A stretch of DNA of 64,000 bases from Gemmatimonas sp. (GCF_021298855.1 NZ_JAJTHI010000024.1:1-64000), one strand, 5' to 3'; shown: positions 1 through 11,208, counted from the stretch's first letter. Numbers and translations: made by a program. The notes: generated from the sequence alone by a model not told the origin.

Positions 1-367
<367 letters not shown>

Positions 368-516
368 CCCCCAGGCTTCGGCCTGGACAGAATCGAGTAT
401 CACCGCAAAGCACCCGTATCGTCAGCGCCGTGCCGCCCGAAAGGCGCACCGGCGCCTCATGATCACTTCCCAAGCTGTCTGTCGAATGGTCTGCCCCCTC
501 GGGGGCCCCCCATTCG

Positions 517-632
<116 letters not shown>

Positions 633-638
633 CCCTTT

Positions 639-690
639 GCAGCCCCCGCTGCGTGGATCTCGTATCCATGCAGCGGGGGCTGCGTCTTTT
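639..690 (+). terminator. Rho-independent terminator of rRNA operon
   Basis: About 20-bp stem (gcagcccccgctgcgtggat / atccatgcagcgggggctgc) with a 5-nt loop, followed by gtctttt. Confidence 0.88.
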
Positions 691-967
691 CCACAGGACG
701 TTCATCATTCTGTAATCCCCAATCGCGTACCATTCTCCCGAAACGGCTGACAACCGACTGACACACCCGCCTATCCTCACCGCGTCGTGAACTGGGCCTC
801 CGCCTGGCGCGGGCGAGCGAAGCGGGAGCAGATGATCGGGATCAATGAAGTGTGCCGCCCGCCGGCTGGAACCCGCCTGCCGGGCGAGCGTACGGACCCG
901 CGCCAGGTTGTGGACCGTTCACGGCAGCATGCGGGTACATTCACGGCAGATCCATCCGGAGAACATC

Positions 968-1741
968 ATGTCGGACAGCAGAAAGGTTCGTGCGTCCACC
1001 GCCACCCGGTTGGCGCTCGCTCTCGCCGCAGCAGGCGCAATCCACGCCGCACCCGTCGAGGCCCAGTCCCGTAGGGACTACATGCTCGGGCGCCCCTTGG
1101 CAACGATCACCCTCCGCGCCGGCGCTGCTCGCCCGAACGCGTCCGATGGGGTGTTCGCCTTTGCAGACAGCCTGCTCACCCTGAATCCGGACAGGTACAC
1201 CGGACTCTCCCTGGGCGGCGATATCGGCGTCCCGCTCACGCAACGCCTCGAACTGCAGTTCTCGGCGTCCACAGTCACCCGGCGCGTCCAGTCGGAATAC
1301 CGTGACTTCGTCGACAACCGCGATCTGCCCATCGAACAGGCCACGCGCCTGCGGCGCACACCGCTCAGCGTCGGCGTGCGCTACAACCTGACCCCCGCCG
1401 GACGGAGCGTCAGCCGCCTGGCCTGGGTGCCGGCGAAAATCGTGCCGTACGTCGCCGCTGGCGCCGGGGCCATGTACTACCGATTTCATCAGGAAGGAGA
1501 TTTCGTCGACTTTCGGGCCGCGAATCTCAACGTCTTCTCCGCCACGCTCGAGGCCAAAGGGTGGGCGCCGCTCGCGTACGGGGCCACGGGGGTCACTTGG
1601 GCCTTCATGCCGGCGGTCGCCATCAACACCGAGTTGCGCTACGACCATTCGCGAGCCCCTCTGCAGGGTGACTTCACCGGCTTCGATCGCACGGCATTGT
1701 CGGGGATCGGCCTCACCTCCGGTCTGCAGTTCCGGTTCTGA
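968..1741 (+). CDS. Predicted outer-membrane beta-barrel protein
   Basis: ORF with Sec-type signal peptide (MSDSRKVRASTATRLALALAAAGAIHAAPVEA) and alternating beta-strand pattern, ending in LQFRF (aromatic C-terminus). Internal ATG at 968 preferred over the ORF start at 845. Confidence 0.7.
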   Translation: MSDSRKVRASTATRLALALAAAGAIHAAPVEAQSRRDYMLGRPLATITLRAGAARPNASDGVFAFADSLLTLNPDRYTGLSLGGDIGVPLTQRLELQFSASTVTRRVQSEYRDFVDNRDLPIEQATRLRRTPLSVGVRYNLTPAGRSVSRLAWVPAKIVPYVAAGAGAMYYRFHQEGDFVDFRAANLNVFSATLEAKGWAPLAYGATGVTWAFMPAVAINTELRYDHSRAPLQGDFTGFDRTALSGIGLTSGLQFRF

Positions 1742-1812
1742 TGCGTACGTCCTTCCTGCCCACGCGCCGGCTGCGGCCGTCGCCTGAACGTTTCGCCAAC
1801 GGAGACTCGCCC

Positions 1813-3201
1813 ATGTTCCGCGTACCTCTCGCACGACGCCTTCGCGTGCCGATCACGGCGGCGGCCTTGCTGGTTTCCGCCTCCGGTGCGCACGCGCAGG
1901 GGACCAGCGCGCCGGTCGATGCGCGCTTCCAACCGTGGCTCGGCTGCTGGCGTCCGCTCGACACCGGACTCGGTCTCGAGGAACTCGACAGCGACAAGCA
2001 GCCGACGCGGGCCTGCGTGATGCCCAGCTCGACGGTCGCACGCTCGGTGGACATCGTTCTTTACCATCGCGATTCCGTCATGTCGCGAACGGCGTTGCCA
2101 GTCGCCGGCTCGGCGGTCCCGCGCCGCATCGACGAGTGCGAAGGAACAGAACGCGCCGAATGGTCACCCGATGACGCGCGTCTGGTGCTCAAGGCAGAGC
2201 TCTCCTGCGCCCGCGGCGTGAAGCGCGTGGAAACCGGCCTGATGACGATGAACGACGCCGGGCAGTGGGTGCAGCTGCAGCATCTCGCCGTCGGCAAGAA
2301 CGAAGCGACCTCCGTGGCCCGCTTCCGCTTCGATGGCGACGGCGAGCAGGCCGCTGCCGGCGCCCCGCGCTCCTCACGTGCCTTGCGCGTGGCCACCGGT
2401 GGGGCGATGGGCATTGACGAGGTGATCGCCACCGCCAGTGTCGTTCCCGCAAGCCTGGCCGAAGCATGGCTCTCGGAGATCGGGCAGCGCCTTGCGCTCG
2501 ACGCCAAGTCCCTCCTTCGGCTGGCGGACGGCGGAGTCCCGCCGCGGGTCATCGATGTGATGGTGGCCCTGGCCAATCCCGATCGTTTCCAGATCGGCCC
2601 GGCCATGACAACCGCATCGGGGGCATCCCAGGGCCCCGGGATCGTGGCCATGCGGAATGGGCGGACCGGTGGTGGCGGCATGGGAGGCGTCGGAATGGGT
2701 TCGCGCTGCCAGATGATGGACGATCTCTGCTACGGCCCCGGCGGGTTGGGCGCTTGGGGGTTCGGCTATCGCTTCGGGATGCTCGACCCCTGGGGCTTCG
2801 GGTACTTCAACCCCTATCGATTCGGGGGTGGCCCTTGGGGCTTCAACGCCTTCTCGCCGTGGGGCGGCGGGTGGGGTGGGGGGTGGGGCGGCGGTTGGGG
2901 GGGCGGGTTCGGGCCTGGCGTCTTCTGGGGCGGGGGCCCCGTCGTGATCGTCCCCAATGGCGGAAGTGGCGGTGACGCCAGTGGCCCGGTACGCGGTCGG
3001 GCGGTTCGTGGCGGTGGCTATACGCGTTCCACGCCGCAGTCCGGCAGCGGCTCGGGCATATACTCGCCGGCCTCGCCCAGTGGTGGGGGCGGAGGCGTTG
3101 GCGGCGGGTCCATGGGCGGTATGGGCGGTGGGGGGGCTTCGTCCGGATCCTCCGACGGCGGAGCGCGGACGGCCAAGCCGCGCGGCTCGGGCGGTCGCTG
3201 A
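1813..3201 (+). CDS. Secreted hypothetical protein with Gly/Trp/Phe-rich low-complexity C-terminus
   Basis: Signal peptide MFRVPLARRLRVPITAAALLVSASGAHAQ. C-terminal GGWGGGWGGGWGGG-type tract. Confidence 0.75.
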   Translation: MFRVPLARRLRVPITAAALLVSASGAHAQGTSAPVDARFQPWLGCWRPLDTGLGLEELDSDKQPTRACVMPSSTVARSVDIVLYHRDSVMSRTALPVAGSAVPRRIDECEGTERAEWSPDDARLVLKAELSCARGVKRVETGLMTMNDAGQWVQLQHLAVGKNEATSVARFRFDGDGEQAAAGAPRSSRALRVATGGAMGIDEVIATASVVPASLAEAWLSEIGQRLALDAKSLLRLADGGVPPRVIDVMVALANPDRFQIGPAMTTASGASQGPGIVAMRNGRTGGGGMGGVGMGSRCQMMDDLCYGPGGLGAWGFGYRFGMLDPWGFGYFNPYRFGGGPWGFNAFSPWGGGWGGGWGGGWGGGFGPGVFWGGGPVVIVPNGGSGGDASGPVRGRAVRGGGYTRSTPQSGSGSGIYSPASPSGGGGGVGGGSMGGMGGGGASSGSSDGGARTAKPRGSGGR

Positions 3202-3312
3202 ACCGTTTTCCGCCTCGGTACGTCGAGGCTCAGATCCACTCGCAACGAGATGTACACAACGGGACGGCCATGGCGGTCGTCCCGTTCTGCATATCCGGCC
3301 CTGCACGGCGCG

Positions 3313-4902
3313 TCACACCGGTACGGCAGACGCGCCGGCGATCTCCCGCCCCAGGACAGCAATCTGCTGCACCAGATGGTCCATGTCGGCGTCGGTGGTG
3401 CGGTGATTCACATGGGCCACCCGTATCGCGAAGCGGCCATGGATGACCGTGCTCGACGGCATGGCGAGGCCGCGCTCCTGCAGACGCGCCAGCAACTCGC
3501 GGTTGAGGGGATCGAGTTCCGCGTCGGTGTACGCACCCATGGCCCCCCGCGGACGAAGCGGGACGTACCGGAAGCAGGCGATGTTGAGTGGCGCCGGCGC
3601 CAATCGCTCCAGCTCCGGATGCGCATCGATCGCCGCCACGAGGCGACGGAGTTGCCGCACGTTCTGCGAGATGATGCGCCCGAAGTGCTCGACGCCGTCA
3701 GCGTGCAACTGCATCCAGATCTTGAGCGCCTTGAACCCACGCGTGAGATCGAGTCCGCGCTCGTTGAAGTACATTCCGCCAGCCGTAGGGCCACGCTCGC
3801 TTGGCACGAGGTAGCTGGCGCGGTGGCGAAACGCCTCGTGATGCAGTTGGGAGTCACGCACGAGTACGCAGGCACACTCGAACGGCATCGATCCCCACTT
3901 GTGCAGATCGAACGCGAGGGAGTCGGCGCGCTCCATGCCGATGACCTGTTCACGGACGAGCGGGGAGAGTGCCGCCAGGGCGCCGAACGCCCCGTCGACA
4001 TGGAACCACAGCTGGCGTCGGCGGCACAGGTCGGCGAGCGCGACGAGGTCGTCCGTGGCGCCCGTATTCACCGTGCCCGCCGTACCGATCACGCAGAACG
4101 GGATGAGGCCGTCCCGTTCGTCCGCCTCCAGCATGGATTCCAGCACGTCGAGGCGCATGCGGAAGTCGCTGTCCACCGGTACAGTCCGAAATGCCCGCGA
4201 TCCCAACCCCAGCCACTCGGCGGCCTTGAATGCCCACGCATGCGTCTCGGTCGATCCGTAATACACCAGCGGCGCAACGGCGGGCTCCCCCGGCCACGAT
4301 TGCACCCCATCACGCCGTACGTCGCGCCCAAGGCGACGTGCCGCGCCAATACGGGCACACGCCAGCGCGTGCACGTTCGCCATGGTTCCCCCCGTCACGA
4401 ACAGCCCGCTCGCTCCCGGCATGCCGAGCCATTCGGCAAACCACGACACCACTTGGCGCTCGACGAGCGCTGGCGCCTGGTTGAAGCCGCCGAGGTGGGG
4501 GTTCAGGCCGGCGGCGATCATGTCGGCCAGCATGGCCAGCGGCGTACCATTGCCCTGCACCCAGCCGAAGAAGCGCGGGTGCCAATTGCCAAGGCCATAG
4601 GGCAGCACGCTGCGGCGTACCCGCTCGTAGGCGGCTTCGGGACCGATACCGTGGCGCGGCCCTGATTCCTCGAAGGAGGCGCGCAGGACGTCCGGAAGCG
4701 CCTGCCACACCGGCTGCTCCGGCAGCGCGCGCTGGGCTGCCAGCAGGTCGTCCAGCATGCGATGGCCCAGCCTCCGCAGCGATTCCCACTCGGCGTCGCT
4801 GGTGGGGTCGAACGTCGCGCGCTCGAAGGGGCCGGGCGGCGCGTCGGCGGCATTTGGCGACACGGGGAAATCGGGTGGCTGACTGGGAGGCATACGGCAC
4901 AA
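3313..4902 (-). CDS. Pyridoxal-5'-phosphate-dependent amino-acid decarboxylase (group II)
   Basis: NWHPRFFGWVQGNG..., TGGTMANVHAL, HVDGAFGA and DLHKWG (PLP-lysine) motifs in the 529-aa ORF. Confidence 0.85.
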   Translation of the reverse strand: MCRMPPSQPPDFPVSPNAADAPPGPFERATFDPTSDAEWESLRRLGHRMLDDLLAAQRALPEQPVWQALPDVLRASFEESGPRHGIGPEAAYERVRRSVLPYGLGNWHPRFFGWVQGNGTPLAMLADMIAAGLNPHLGGFNQAPALVERQVVSWFAEWLGMPGASGLFVTGGTMANVHALACARIGAARRLGRDVRRDGVQSWPGEPAVAPLVYYGSTETHAWAFKAAEWLGLGSRAFRTVPVDSDFRMRLDVLESMLEADERDGLIPFCVIGTAGTVNTGATDDLVALADLCRRRQLWFHVDGAFGALAALSPLVREQVIGMERADSLAFDLHKWGSMPFECACVLVRDSQLHHEAFRHRASYLVPSERGPTAGGMYFNERGLDLTRGFKALKIWMQLHADGVEHFGRIISQNVRQLRRLVAAIDAHPELERLAPAPLNIACFRYVPLRPRGAMGAYTDAELDPLNRELLARLQERGLAMPSSTVIHGRFAIRVAHVNHRTTDADMDHLVQQIAVLGREIAGASAVPV

Positions 4903-5024
4903 GGTACGCGACGGCGCGCATCAGCGTTCAAAGGAGCCGGCGGTGGCATTTGTGGTACGTGGATCACGCGCGGCCCCCGGTACTGTATACGCTCGCGTTC
5001 GACAGTCCCTTGCTCGGAGACCCC

Positions 5025-5738
5025 GTGCCCCAGCCGACTAGCCAGCCCACCCAACCTCGCCTTAAGATCAAGGAGATGCCGTCGACGGAGCGGCCGCGGG
5101 AGCGTCTGCGCCTCCTTGGCGCTCAGGCGCTGAGCACCACCGAGTTGCTGGCCACGCTGCTTGGCTCGGGACATCGTGGGGGGTCGGCGCTGCAATGCGC
5201 GCAGCAGCTGTTCGCACAATCCGGTGGGTCGCTCGGTCGGCTGGCGGCGGTTCCCTTTGCCGCGTTGACCCGCACGCGTGGGGTTGGAACGGCGCGAGCG
5301 GCGGCGGTGCAGGCGGCGTTGGAGCTGGGTCGCCGGATGGCAGGAGAGGCACGGGAGGCGGGACAACCGCTGCGCGGGCCGCGTGATGTGGCGGCAGTGT
5401 ATGCGCCGCGATTGCAGGATGCGCCGGTTGAGGAGTTCCACGTGGCCATCCTCGACGCGCAGCATCGGTTGGAGCGGGACGTGATGGTCACACGAGGGTT
5501 GCTCAATTCCTCCCTGGTGCACCCGCGTGAGGTGTTCCGGGAGGCGATCGCCGAGCGGGCGGCGGCGGTCATACTCGTGCACAACCATCCCAGCGGTGAC
5601 CCGACGCCCAGTGCGGAGGATCGCGCGGTCACGGAGCAGTTGGTCGCGGCCGGGCGACTGCTGGACATCCCGGTGCACGACCATGTCATTGTGGGACGGG
5701 GCCGATACGTAAGCTTTGCGGAGGCAGGACTGTTGTGA
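5025..5738 (+). CDS. radC: DNA repair protein RadC (JAB/MPN family)
   Basis: ERPRERLRLLGAQALSTTELLATLLGSG plus the JAB motif HNHPSGDPTPSAED. GTG 5025 or ATG 5076 are the likely starts. Confidence 0.88.
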   Translation: MPQPTSQPTQPRLKIKEMPSTERPRERLRLLGAQALSTTELLATLLGSGHRGGSALQCAQQLFAQSGGSLGRLAAVPFAALTRTRGVGTARAAAVQAALELGRRMAGEAREAGQPLRGPRDVAAVYAPRLQDAPVEEFHVAILDAQHRLERDVMVTRGLLNSSLVHPREVFREAIAERAAAVILVHNHPSGDPTPSAEDRAVTEQLVAAGRLLDIPVHDHVIVGRGRYVSFAEAGLL

Positions 5739-7912
5739 CGACGATCGCGCTGCACGAGATGATTCCGGGATTCGGACCAGGCGTCGATGGCGCCTACGAT
5801 CGACTCGATCACGACCTGCTCGTGCGTGCGTACCGGTACTCCGACGTGGCCCATGCCGGCCAGGTGCGGCACTCGGGCGAGCCCTACGTCTCGCACTGTG
5901 TCGAGGTGGCGCGCATTCTGGCCGACCTGCAGCTCGACACCACCACCGTGGCCTGCGGCCTGCTCCACGACATCGTGGAGGACACCGACATCACCGTCGA
6001 GGACGTGGCCCGGGAGTTCGGCCCCGAAATTGCCCAGATCGTTGATGGCCTCACGAAGATCGCCAACCTGCCTTTGTCCTCGCGCGAGGAGCGGCAGGTG
6101 GAGAACTACCGCAAGCTGCTGCTGTCGATCGCCAAGGACGCCCGCGTCATTCTGATCAAGCTGGCCGACCGGCTCCACAACATGCGCACGCTCGACTGGC
6201 TCGCTCCGGAAAAGCGCCGGCGCGTTGCGCAGGAAACGCGTGATCTCTATGCCCCGCTGGCCCATCGCTTCGGTATGGCGAAGGTGCGCTGGGAGCTCGA
6301 GGACCTGGCGTTCAAGTATCTCGAGCCGGAAGCCTACAAGTCGCTGGCCAAGATGGTGGCGGCCAAGCGTGGGGAGCGCGAGGCGCTCATTGCGCAGATG
6401 AAGGAGCCGCTCGAGAAGCGCCTCACCGATGCGGGCATCGCCGACGTCGAGGTGACGGGCCGCCCCAAGCATCTGTGGTCCATCTACAAGAAGATGCAAC
6501 AGCGTGATCGTCCGTATGAGGACATCTACGATCTGCTTGCCATCCGCGTGATCGTCCCCAACGTGCTGGAGTGCTACCACGCGCTGGGGGTGATTCACGA
6601 TGGCTGGACGCCGGTGCAGGAGCGCATCAAGGACTACATCGCGCAGCCGAAGAGCAACGGGTACCAGTCGTTGCACACGACCGTATTCGGTCCGGGCCGC
6701 CAGCTCTTCGAGATCCAGATCCGCACGCGGGACATGCATCGCACGGCCGACTACGGCATTGCGGCGCACTGGCTGTACAAGGAGAGCGCCAAGAGCGCCG
6801 ACGAGCTGGACAAGGCTCTGGCGTGGTTTCGGCAGGTGCTCGAGCTGCAGATGGATGCCGAGACGCCCGGGGAGTTTCTCGAGTTTCTCAAGCTGGACCT
6901 GTATCAGGACGAGATCTTCCTGTTCACGCCCACCGGCGACGTGATCCAGCTGCCCAAGGGGGCCACTCCGCTCGACTTCGCCTTTGCCGTCCACTCGCAG
7001 GTGGGGGCGCACTGTGCTGGGGCGAAGGTCAACGGCCGTATCGCGCCGCTGTCGCGCGAGCTCAAGAACTCCGAGACGGTCGAGATCCTCACCAATCCGA
7101 ATGCGAAGCCCAGTCGCGACTGGCTCGCCCACGTGCGTACCGGCAAGGCGCGGCACAAGATCCGGCAGTTGCTGCGCCTCGAGGAGCGGTCGTCGGCGAT
7201 GCGCCTGGGGCGGGAGATCCTCGAGCGAGAATTGCGTCGCCGCCGGTTGTCCAAGGCGGATGATGCCGAGCTGTATCCCATTGCCAAGCTGCTCAAGCTG
7301 AAGGATACGCCGCACCTCATTGCCAGCATTGGTGCCGGCGACGTGCACGTCCTGCAGGTGCTCAAGCTGCTCCACCCGCTGCTCGATACGAGTCCGCCGG
7401 AGCCGGCGAAGCCGAGCACGTTCGAGCGCATCGTCAACAAGGTGGTCGGCACCGGCAAGGGTATCCGCATTCAGGGTGCCGACGGGCTGCTGGTGCGGTA
7501 TGCGCAATGCTGCCAGCCGGTTCCCGGCGATCGCGTGGTGGGGTATGTCACGCGTGGGCGTGGCGTGAGCATCCATCGCGGTGATTGTCCCAACCTGCTG
7601 CTCCTCGCGCACGAGCCTGAGCGACGCCTGGAGATCGACTGGCAGGAGATGGCCGGCGAGCGGTTCGTGGTGCGGCTGGCACTCGAAGGGAATGACCGCC
7701 GCGGGCTGTACGCGGATGTTGCAGCGGCCGTGAGCGCTACCGGCACCGACATCAAGAGCCTCGAGCTCAAGACCACGGATGGCAAGGTCACCGGCGCAGC
7801 CATGGTTGAAGTGGAGAACCTCGCGCACCTCGAACGCATCATCAAGGCGGCGCGCCGTGTGAAGGGTATTGCCGTGGTCAGCCGGCGCGAGAAGATCACG
7901 GCCGACGAGTAG
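5735..7912 (+). CDS. rsh: Bifunctional (p)ppGpp synthetase/hydrolase (RelA/SpoT homologue)
   Basis: HD domain (GLLHDIVEDTDIT, KLADRLHNMRTL), synthetase (YKKMQQRDRPYEDIYDLLAIRV, KSNGYQSLHTTV), TGS and ACT domains. GTG start overlaps the radC stop. Confidence 0.96.
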   Translation: MTTIALHEMIPGFGPGVDGAYDRLDHDLLVRAYRYSDVAHAGQVRHSGEPYVSHCVEVARILADLQLDTTTVACGLLHDIVEDTDITVEDVAREFGPEIAQIVDGLTKIANLPLSSREERQVENYRKLLLSIAKDARVILIKLADRLHNMRTLDWLAPEKRRRVAQETRDLYAPLAHRFGMAKVRWELEDLAFKYLEPEAYKSLAKMVAAKRGEREALIAQMKEPLEKRLTDAGIADVEVTGRPKHLWSIYKKMQQRDRPYEDIYDLLAIRVIVPNVLECYHALGVIHDGWTPVQERIKDYIAQPKSNGYQSLHTTVFGPGRQLFEIQIRTRDMHRTADYGIAAHWLYKESAKSADELDKALAWFRQVLELQMDAETPGEFLEFLKLDLYQDEIFLFTPTGDVIQLPKGATPLDFAFAVHSQVGAHCAGAKVNGRIAPLSRELKNSETVEILTNPNAKPSRDWLAHVRTGKARHKIRQLLRLEERSSAMRLGREILERELRRRRLSKADDAELYPIAKLLKLKDTPHLIASIGAGDVHVLQVLKLLHPLLDTSPPEPAKPSTFERIVNKVVGTGKGIRIQGADGLLVRYAQCCQPVPGDRVVGYVTRGRGVSIHRGDCPNLLLLAHEPERRLEIDWQEMAGERFVVRLALEGNDRRGLYADVAAAVSATGTDIKSLELKTTDGKVTGAAMVEVENLAHLERIIKAARRVKGIAVVSRREKITADE

Positions 7913-8211
7913 CCGACTGGGCCGCGCGCCCCCGGCCGGTGGCGTGCAGCCGTGCCGGTGTCCTCAGCGTGCGCGTCGCATCGAGGGGCGCAGGCGCGGG
8001 GATGAGGTGCGGTTGGCGGCGCGCCAGACGGCGCGGGGGGCTGCGGGAATCCGTCACGGGGCTTGCCGACATGCGCCGTCCGCAGGGATAGGGCACGTCT
8101 CACCGATCGAGACTGACGGTTGTGCAGGTCACGAGCGTGAGCGGGGGCGGGTAGCGATCGGTACTGAATCGGTTCTACCGAAGAGACACCGAGAGTGCTA
8201 GCTTTCGCACA

Positions 8212-10311
8212 ATGGAATACCCGTTCCGCCTGCAGTCGCCCTTCGATCCGGCTGGCGACCAGCCTCGCGCCATTGCCGAGTTGACCGCCGGACTCCGGCG
8301 CGGTGATCGCCACCAGACGCTGCTCGGCGTCACCGGCTCCGGCAAGACAATGACGATCGCCAATGTCGTCGCGCAGTGGGGGCGCCCCACGCTGGTGCTG
8401 TCGCACAACAAGACGCTGGCGGCGCAGCTGTATGGCGAGTTGAAGTCGTTCTTCCCCGCGAATGCGGTGGAGTATTTCATCTCGTACTACGACTACTACC
8501 AGCCGGAAGCGTACGTCCCCTCGAGTGACACCTACATCGAGAAGGACGCGAGCATCAACGAGGATATCGATCGCCTGCGCCTGCGCGCCACGAGTTCCCT
8601 CATGGAGCGCAACGATGTCGTGATCGTGTCCACGGTCTCGGCCATCTACGGCCTCGGCGACCCGGTGTCGTACCGTGAACGCATGGTGTCCCTGTCACGG
8701 GGACAGCAGATCCCGCGCGACGAAATCCTGCGCGCTTTGGTGGGCATCCAGTATCTGCGCAACGATGTCGCCTTCGATCGCGGCACCTTCCGCGTGCGTG
8801 GCGATACCGTGGAGATCTACCCGGCGTACGAGGAGCAGGCCGTGCGGCTCGAGTTGTGGGGGGATGAGATCGAGCGTATCAGCAAGATCGATCCGGTCAC
8901 CGGTGACACGATCGTCACGCTCGACCGCATGGCCATCTATCCGGCGAAGCACTTCATCACCAATCGTCCAACGATCGAGCGCGCGTCGAAGGCCATTCGC
9001 GATGAGCTGGCGGAGCGACTTGCGGAGCTGCGGCTGCAGGGGAAGCTGCTCGAGGCACAGCGGCTGGAGCAACGCACCAACTTCGACCTCGAAATGCTGG
9101 CGGAAATCGGCACCTGCGCCGGCATCGAGAATTACTCTCGGCACATCAGTGGCCGCCTGGCGGGAGAACGTCCGGCGTGTCTGCTCGACTATTTCCCCGA
9201 CGACTATCTCGTGGTCGTGGACGAGTCGCACGTGACGCTGCCCCAGGTGCGCGCCATGTACAATGGCGACCGTGCACGAAAGCTGACGCTCGTCGACTAC
9301 GGATTCCGGCTCCCGAGTGCGCTCGACAACCGGCCGCTGGTCTTCGAGGAGTTCATGCACCTGGTCCCGCGGCTCATCAGCGTATCGGCCACGCCGGGCG
9401 AACTCGAATTGCAGCTCTCCGAGGGGATCGTGGTGGAGCAGGTCATTCGGCCAACGGGGCTGCTCGATCCGGTCCTCGAGGTGCGGCCGGTAAAGGGACA
9501 GGTGGACGATCTGCTCCACGAAATTCGGCAGCGCGAGCGCCGGGGGGAGCGGGTGCTGGTCACCACCCTCACCAAACGCATGTCGGAGGATCTCACGGAC
9601 TATCTGCAGCAGATGGGCGTACGGGTGCGCTACATGCACTCCGACATTGACGCCATCGAACGCATGGAAATCGTGCGCGGCTTGCGGCTGGGAGAATTCG
9701 ATGTGCTCGTGGGCATCAACCTGCTGCGCGAGGGACTCGACATGCCCGAGGTGTCGCTCGTCGCCATTCTCGATGCCGATCAGGAAGGCTTCCTGCGCAG
9801 CGATCGGTCGCTCATTCAGACCATCGGCCGGGCGGCACGCAATCTGCACGGCATGGCCATCCTCTATGCCGACCGGATCACGGGGTCCATGCAGCGCGCC
9901 ATGGACGAGACCAACCGTCGGCGCACCATGCAGCACGAGCACAATGTCGCGCACGGGATTGTGCCGAAGGGGGTGAGCAAGAGTGTGGACGAGGTCCGGT
10001 TCATTACGCGGGTGGCCGACGCGCGCGTCGAGCGTGATGGTGAGGCCCCGGCGCCGAAGCGTCTGGCCAACGAGCAGGTGGCACGGTCACGGGAGGAGCT
10101 CGAACAGCTGGTGACCGAGCTAGAAGTGGCCATGCGTGAAGCCGCCACAGCGCTGGACTTCGAGGCGGCGGCCCGACTCCGCGATCAGCTGTTCGAGGTG
10201 CGAACGGCGCTGGGGCAGGCACCTGCGCAGGCCCGCGGCAACGCCCTCGCGCCAAAGCGACCGCCAGGGAGTGCCCCAGGGCGCCGTGCCGGAGGGAAGC
10301 GTGGCCGCTGA
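8212..10311 (+). CDS. uvrB: Excinuclease ABC subunit B
   Basis: [76 protein letters not shown]-terminal UVR domain. Confidence 0.98.
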   Translation: MEYPFRLQSPFDPAGDQPRAIAELTAGLRRGDRHQTLLGVTGSGKTMTIANVVAQWGRPTLVLSHNKTLAAQLYGELKSFFPANAVEYFISYYDYYQPEAYVPSSDTYIEKDASINEDIDRLRLRATSSLMERNDVVIVSTVSAIYGLGDPVSYRERMVSLSRGQQIPRDEILRALVGIQYLRNDVAFDRGTFRVRGDTVEIYPAYEEQAVRLELWGDEIERISKIDPVTGDTIVTLDRMAIYPAKHFITNRPTIERASKAIRDELAERLAELRLQGKLLEAQRLEQRTNFDLEMLAEIGTCAGIENYSRHISGRLAGERPACLLDYFPDDYLVVVDESHVTLPQVRAMYNGDRARKLTLVDYGFRLPSALDNRPLVFEEFMHLVPRLISVSATPGELELQLSEGIVVEQVIRPTGLLDPVLEVRPVKGQVDDLLHEIRQRERRGERVLVTTLTKRMSEDLTDYLQQMGVRVRYMHSDIDAIERMEIVRGLRLGEFDVLVGINLLREGLDMPEVSLVAILDADQEGFLRSDRSLIQTIGRAARNLHGMAILYADRITGSMQRAMDETNRRRTMQHEHNVAHGIVPKGVSKSVDEVRFITRVADARVERDGEAPAPKRLANEQVARSREELEQLVTELEVAMREAATALDFEAAARLRDQLFEVRTALGQAPAQARGNALAPKRPPGSAPGRRAGGKRGR

Positions 10312-10786
10312 CTCGACAGCCTCCGTGCTGTCGCACCTGCTCACGCGTGGCGCGCCGAGGGCGCCGGAGCGCGATTCCCTCGAAGCGTGGGGACGTGCGG
10401 TCGGAGCGGCGTTGCCCGTACCGGCCGTGGTAACCCTGGAGGGTGACCTCGGTTCCGGCAAGACGACCCTCGCCCGTGCCATCTGTGCCGGTCTTGGGGT
10501 ATCGGCGCTCGGGGCGGTGACCAGTCCGACCTTCTCCCTCGTGCAGCAGTACGACTCGCCCCGCGGCCCCGTCGTCCACGTAGACCTGTATCGGCTGCGC
10601 CACGAGTCTGAACTCGAGGCACTCGGCTGGGACGAACTGGTCGCCACCGCGCCGGTGTTGCTGGTGGAGTGGCCCGAACGCGCACGGCACACCCTGCCAC
10701 CGGAGACCATCCACATCACGCTGGCGCACGACCCGGCTCACGCGGGTCGGCGCGTACTGCGCGTGGCGCCGCAACGCCCGCGCTGA
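10301..10786 (+). CDS. tsaE: tRNA threonylcarbamoyladenosine biosynthesis ATPase TsaE
   Basis: [41 protein letters not shown] start overlaps the uvrB 3' end. Confidence 0.9.
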   Translation: MAADSTASVLSHLLTRGAPRAPERDSLEAWGRAVGAALPVPAVVTLEGDLGSGKTTLARAICAGLGVSALGAVTSPTFSLVQQYDSPRGPVVHVDLYRLRHESELEALGWDELVATAPVLLVEWPERARHTLPPETIHITLAHDPAHAGRRVLRVAPQRPR

Positions 10787-11208
10787 ACGGTTCGACGTGC
10801 GGCGCGGGCTGGCCGTGCACGACGGCGCTGACGGAATGGGTCGGTACCCCAACCACAGGCCCCGACGATCGGGTCCGACACTCCGGCATCGTGTGCCCTC
10901 CCACGAGGTCCATCGTACCTCGGTACTGCGTTCGTGTCCCGATTCACGGCTTCGTCGTGAGCCTCGGTCAGCGCGCGTCCCGGCACGGTGCCGCTGGCAG
11001 ACATCATCTGGGAACGGCGTCTGATCCAACGGGACGTGAGGATGGACCGTTGGGCTCGTTGGCGCAGGAGCAGGCAAACGGGTTCGAACAGCTGCCGACC
11101 GTCATGACCGGGGCGCCGCCCGAGCGGGGGGCGCCGCGCGTGGCCTGACGTCACTGGCGTGTCACGGGCGGGGTGTGATCGAAGGGGAGGCGGCGGTAAA
11201 CTCCTTGT

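Noticed and set aside
845-967. N-terminal extension of the beta-barrel ORF
   Set aside because: The signal peptide begins at the ATG at 968; the upstream part is Arg/Pro-rich and non-coding in style.
2860-2930. Tandem DNA repeat or mobile repeat in the Gly-rich gene
   Set aside because: The repetition is explained by codons for the GGWGGG tract within an open coding frame; retained only as a G4/low-complexity observation.
3250-4665. 471-aa + strand ORF opposite the PLP decarboxylase
   Set aside because: Shadow ORF; Arg/His-rich translation without motifs.
5123-7828. 901-aa minus-strand ORF opposite radC/rsh
   Set aside because: Antisense shadow ORF of high-GC coding sequence; the + strand encodes unmistakable RadC and RelA/SpoT motifs.
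10669-11148. 159-aa + strand ORF covering the tsaE-tsaB gap
   Set aside because: Begins within tsaE in another frame; unlike any family and lacks coding character; kept only as an unexplained non-coding region.
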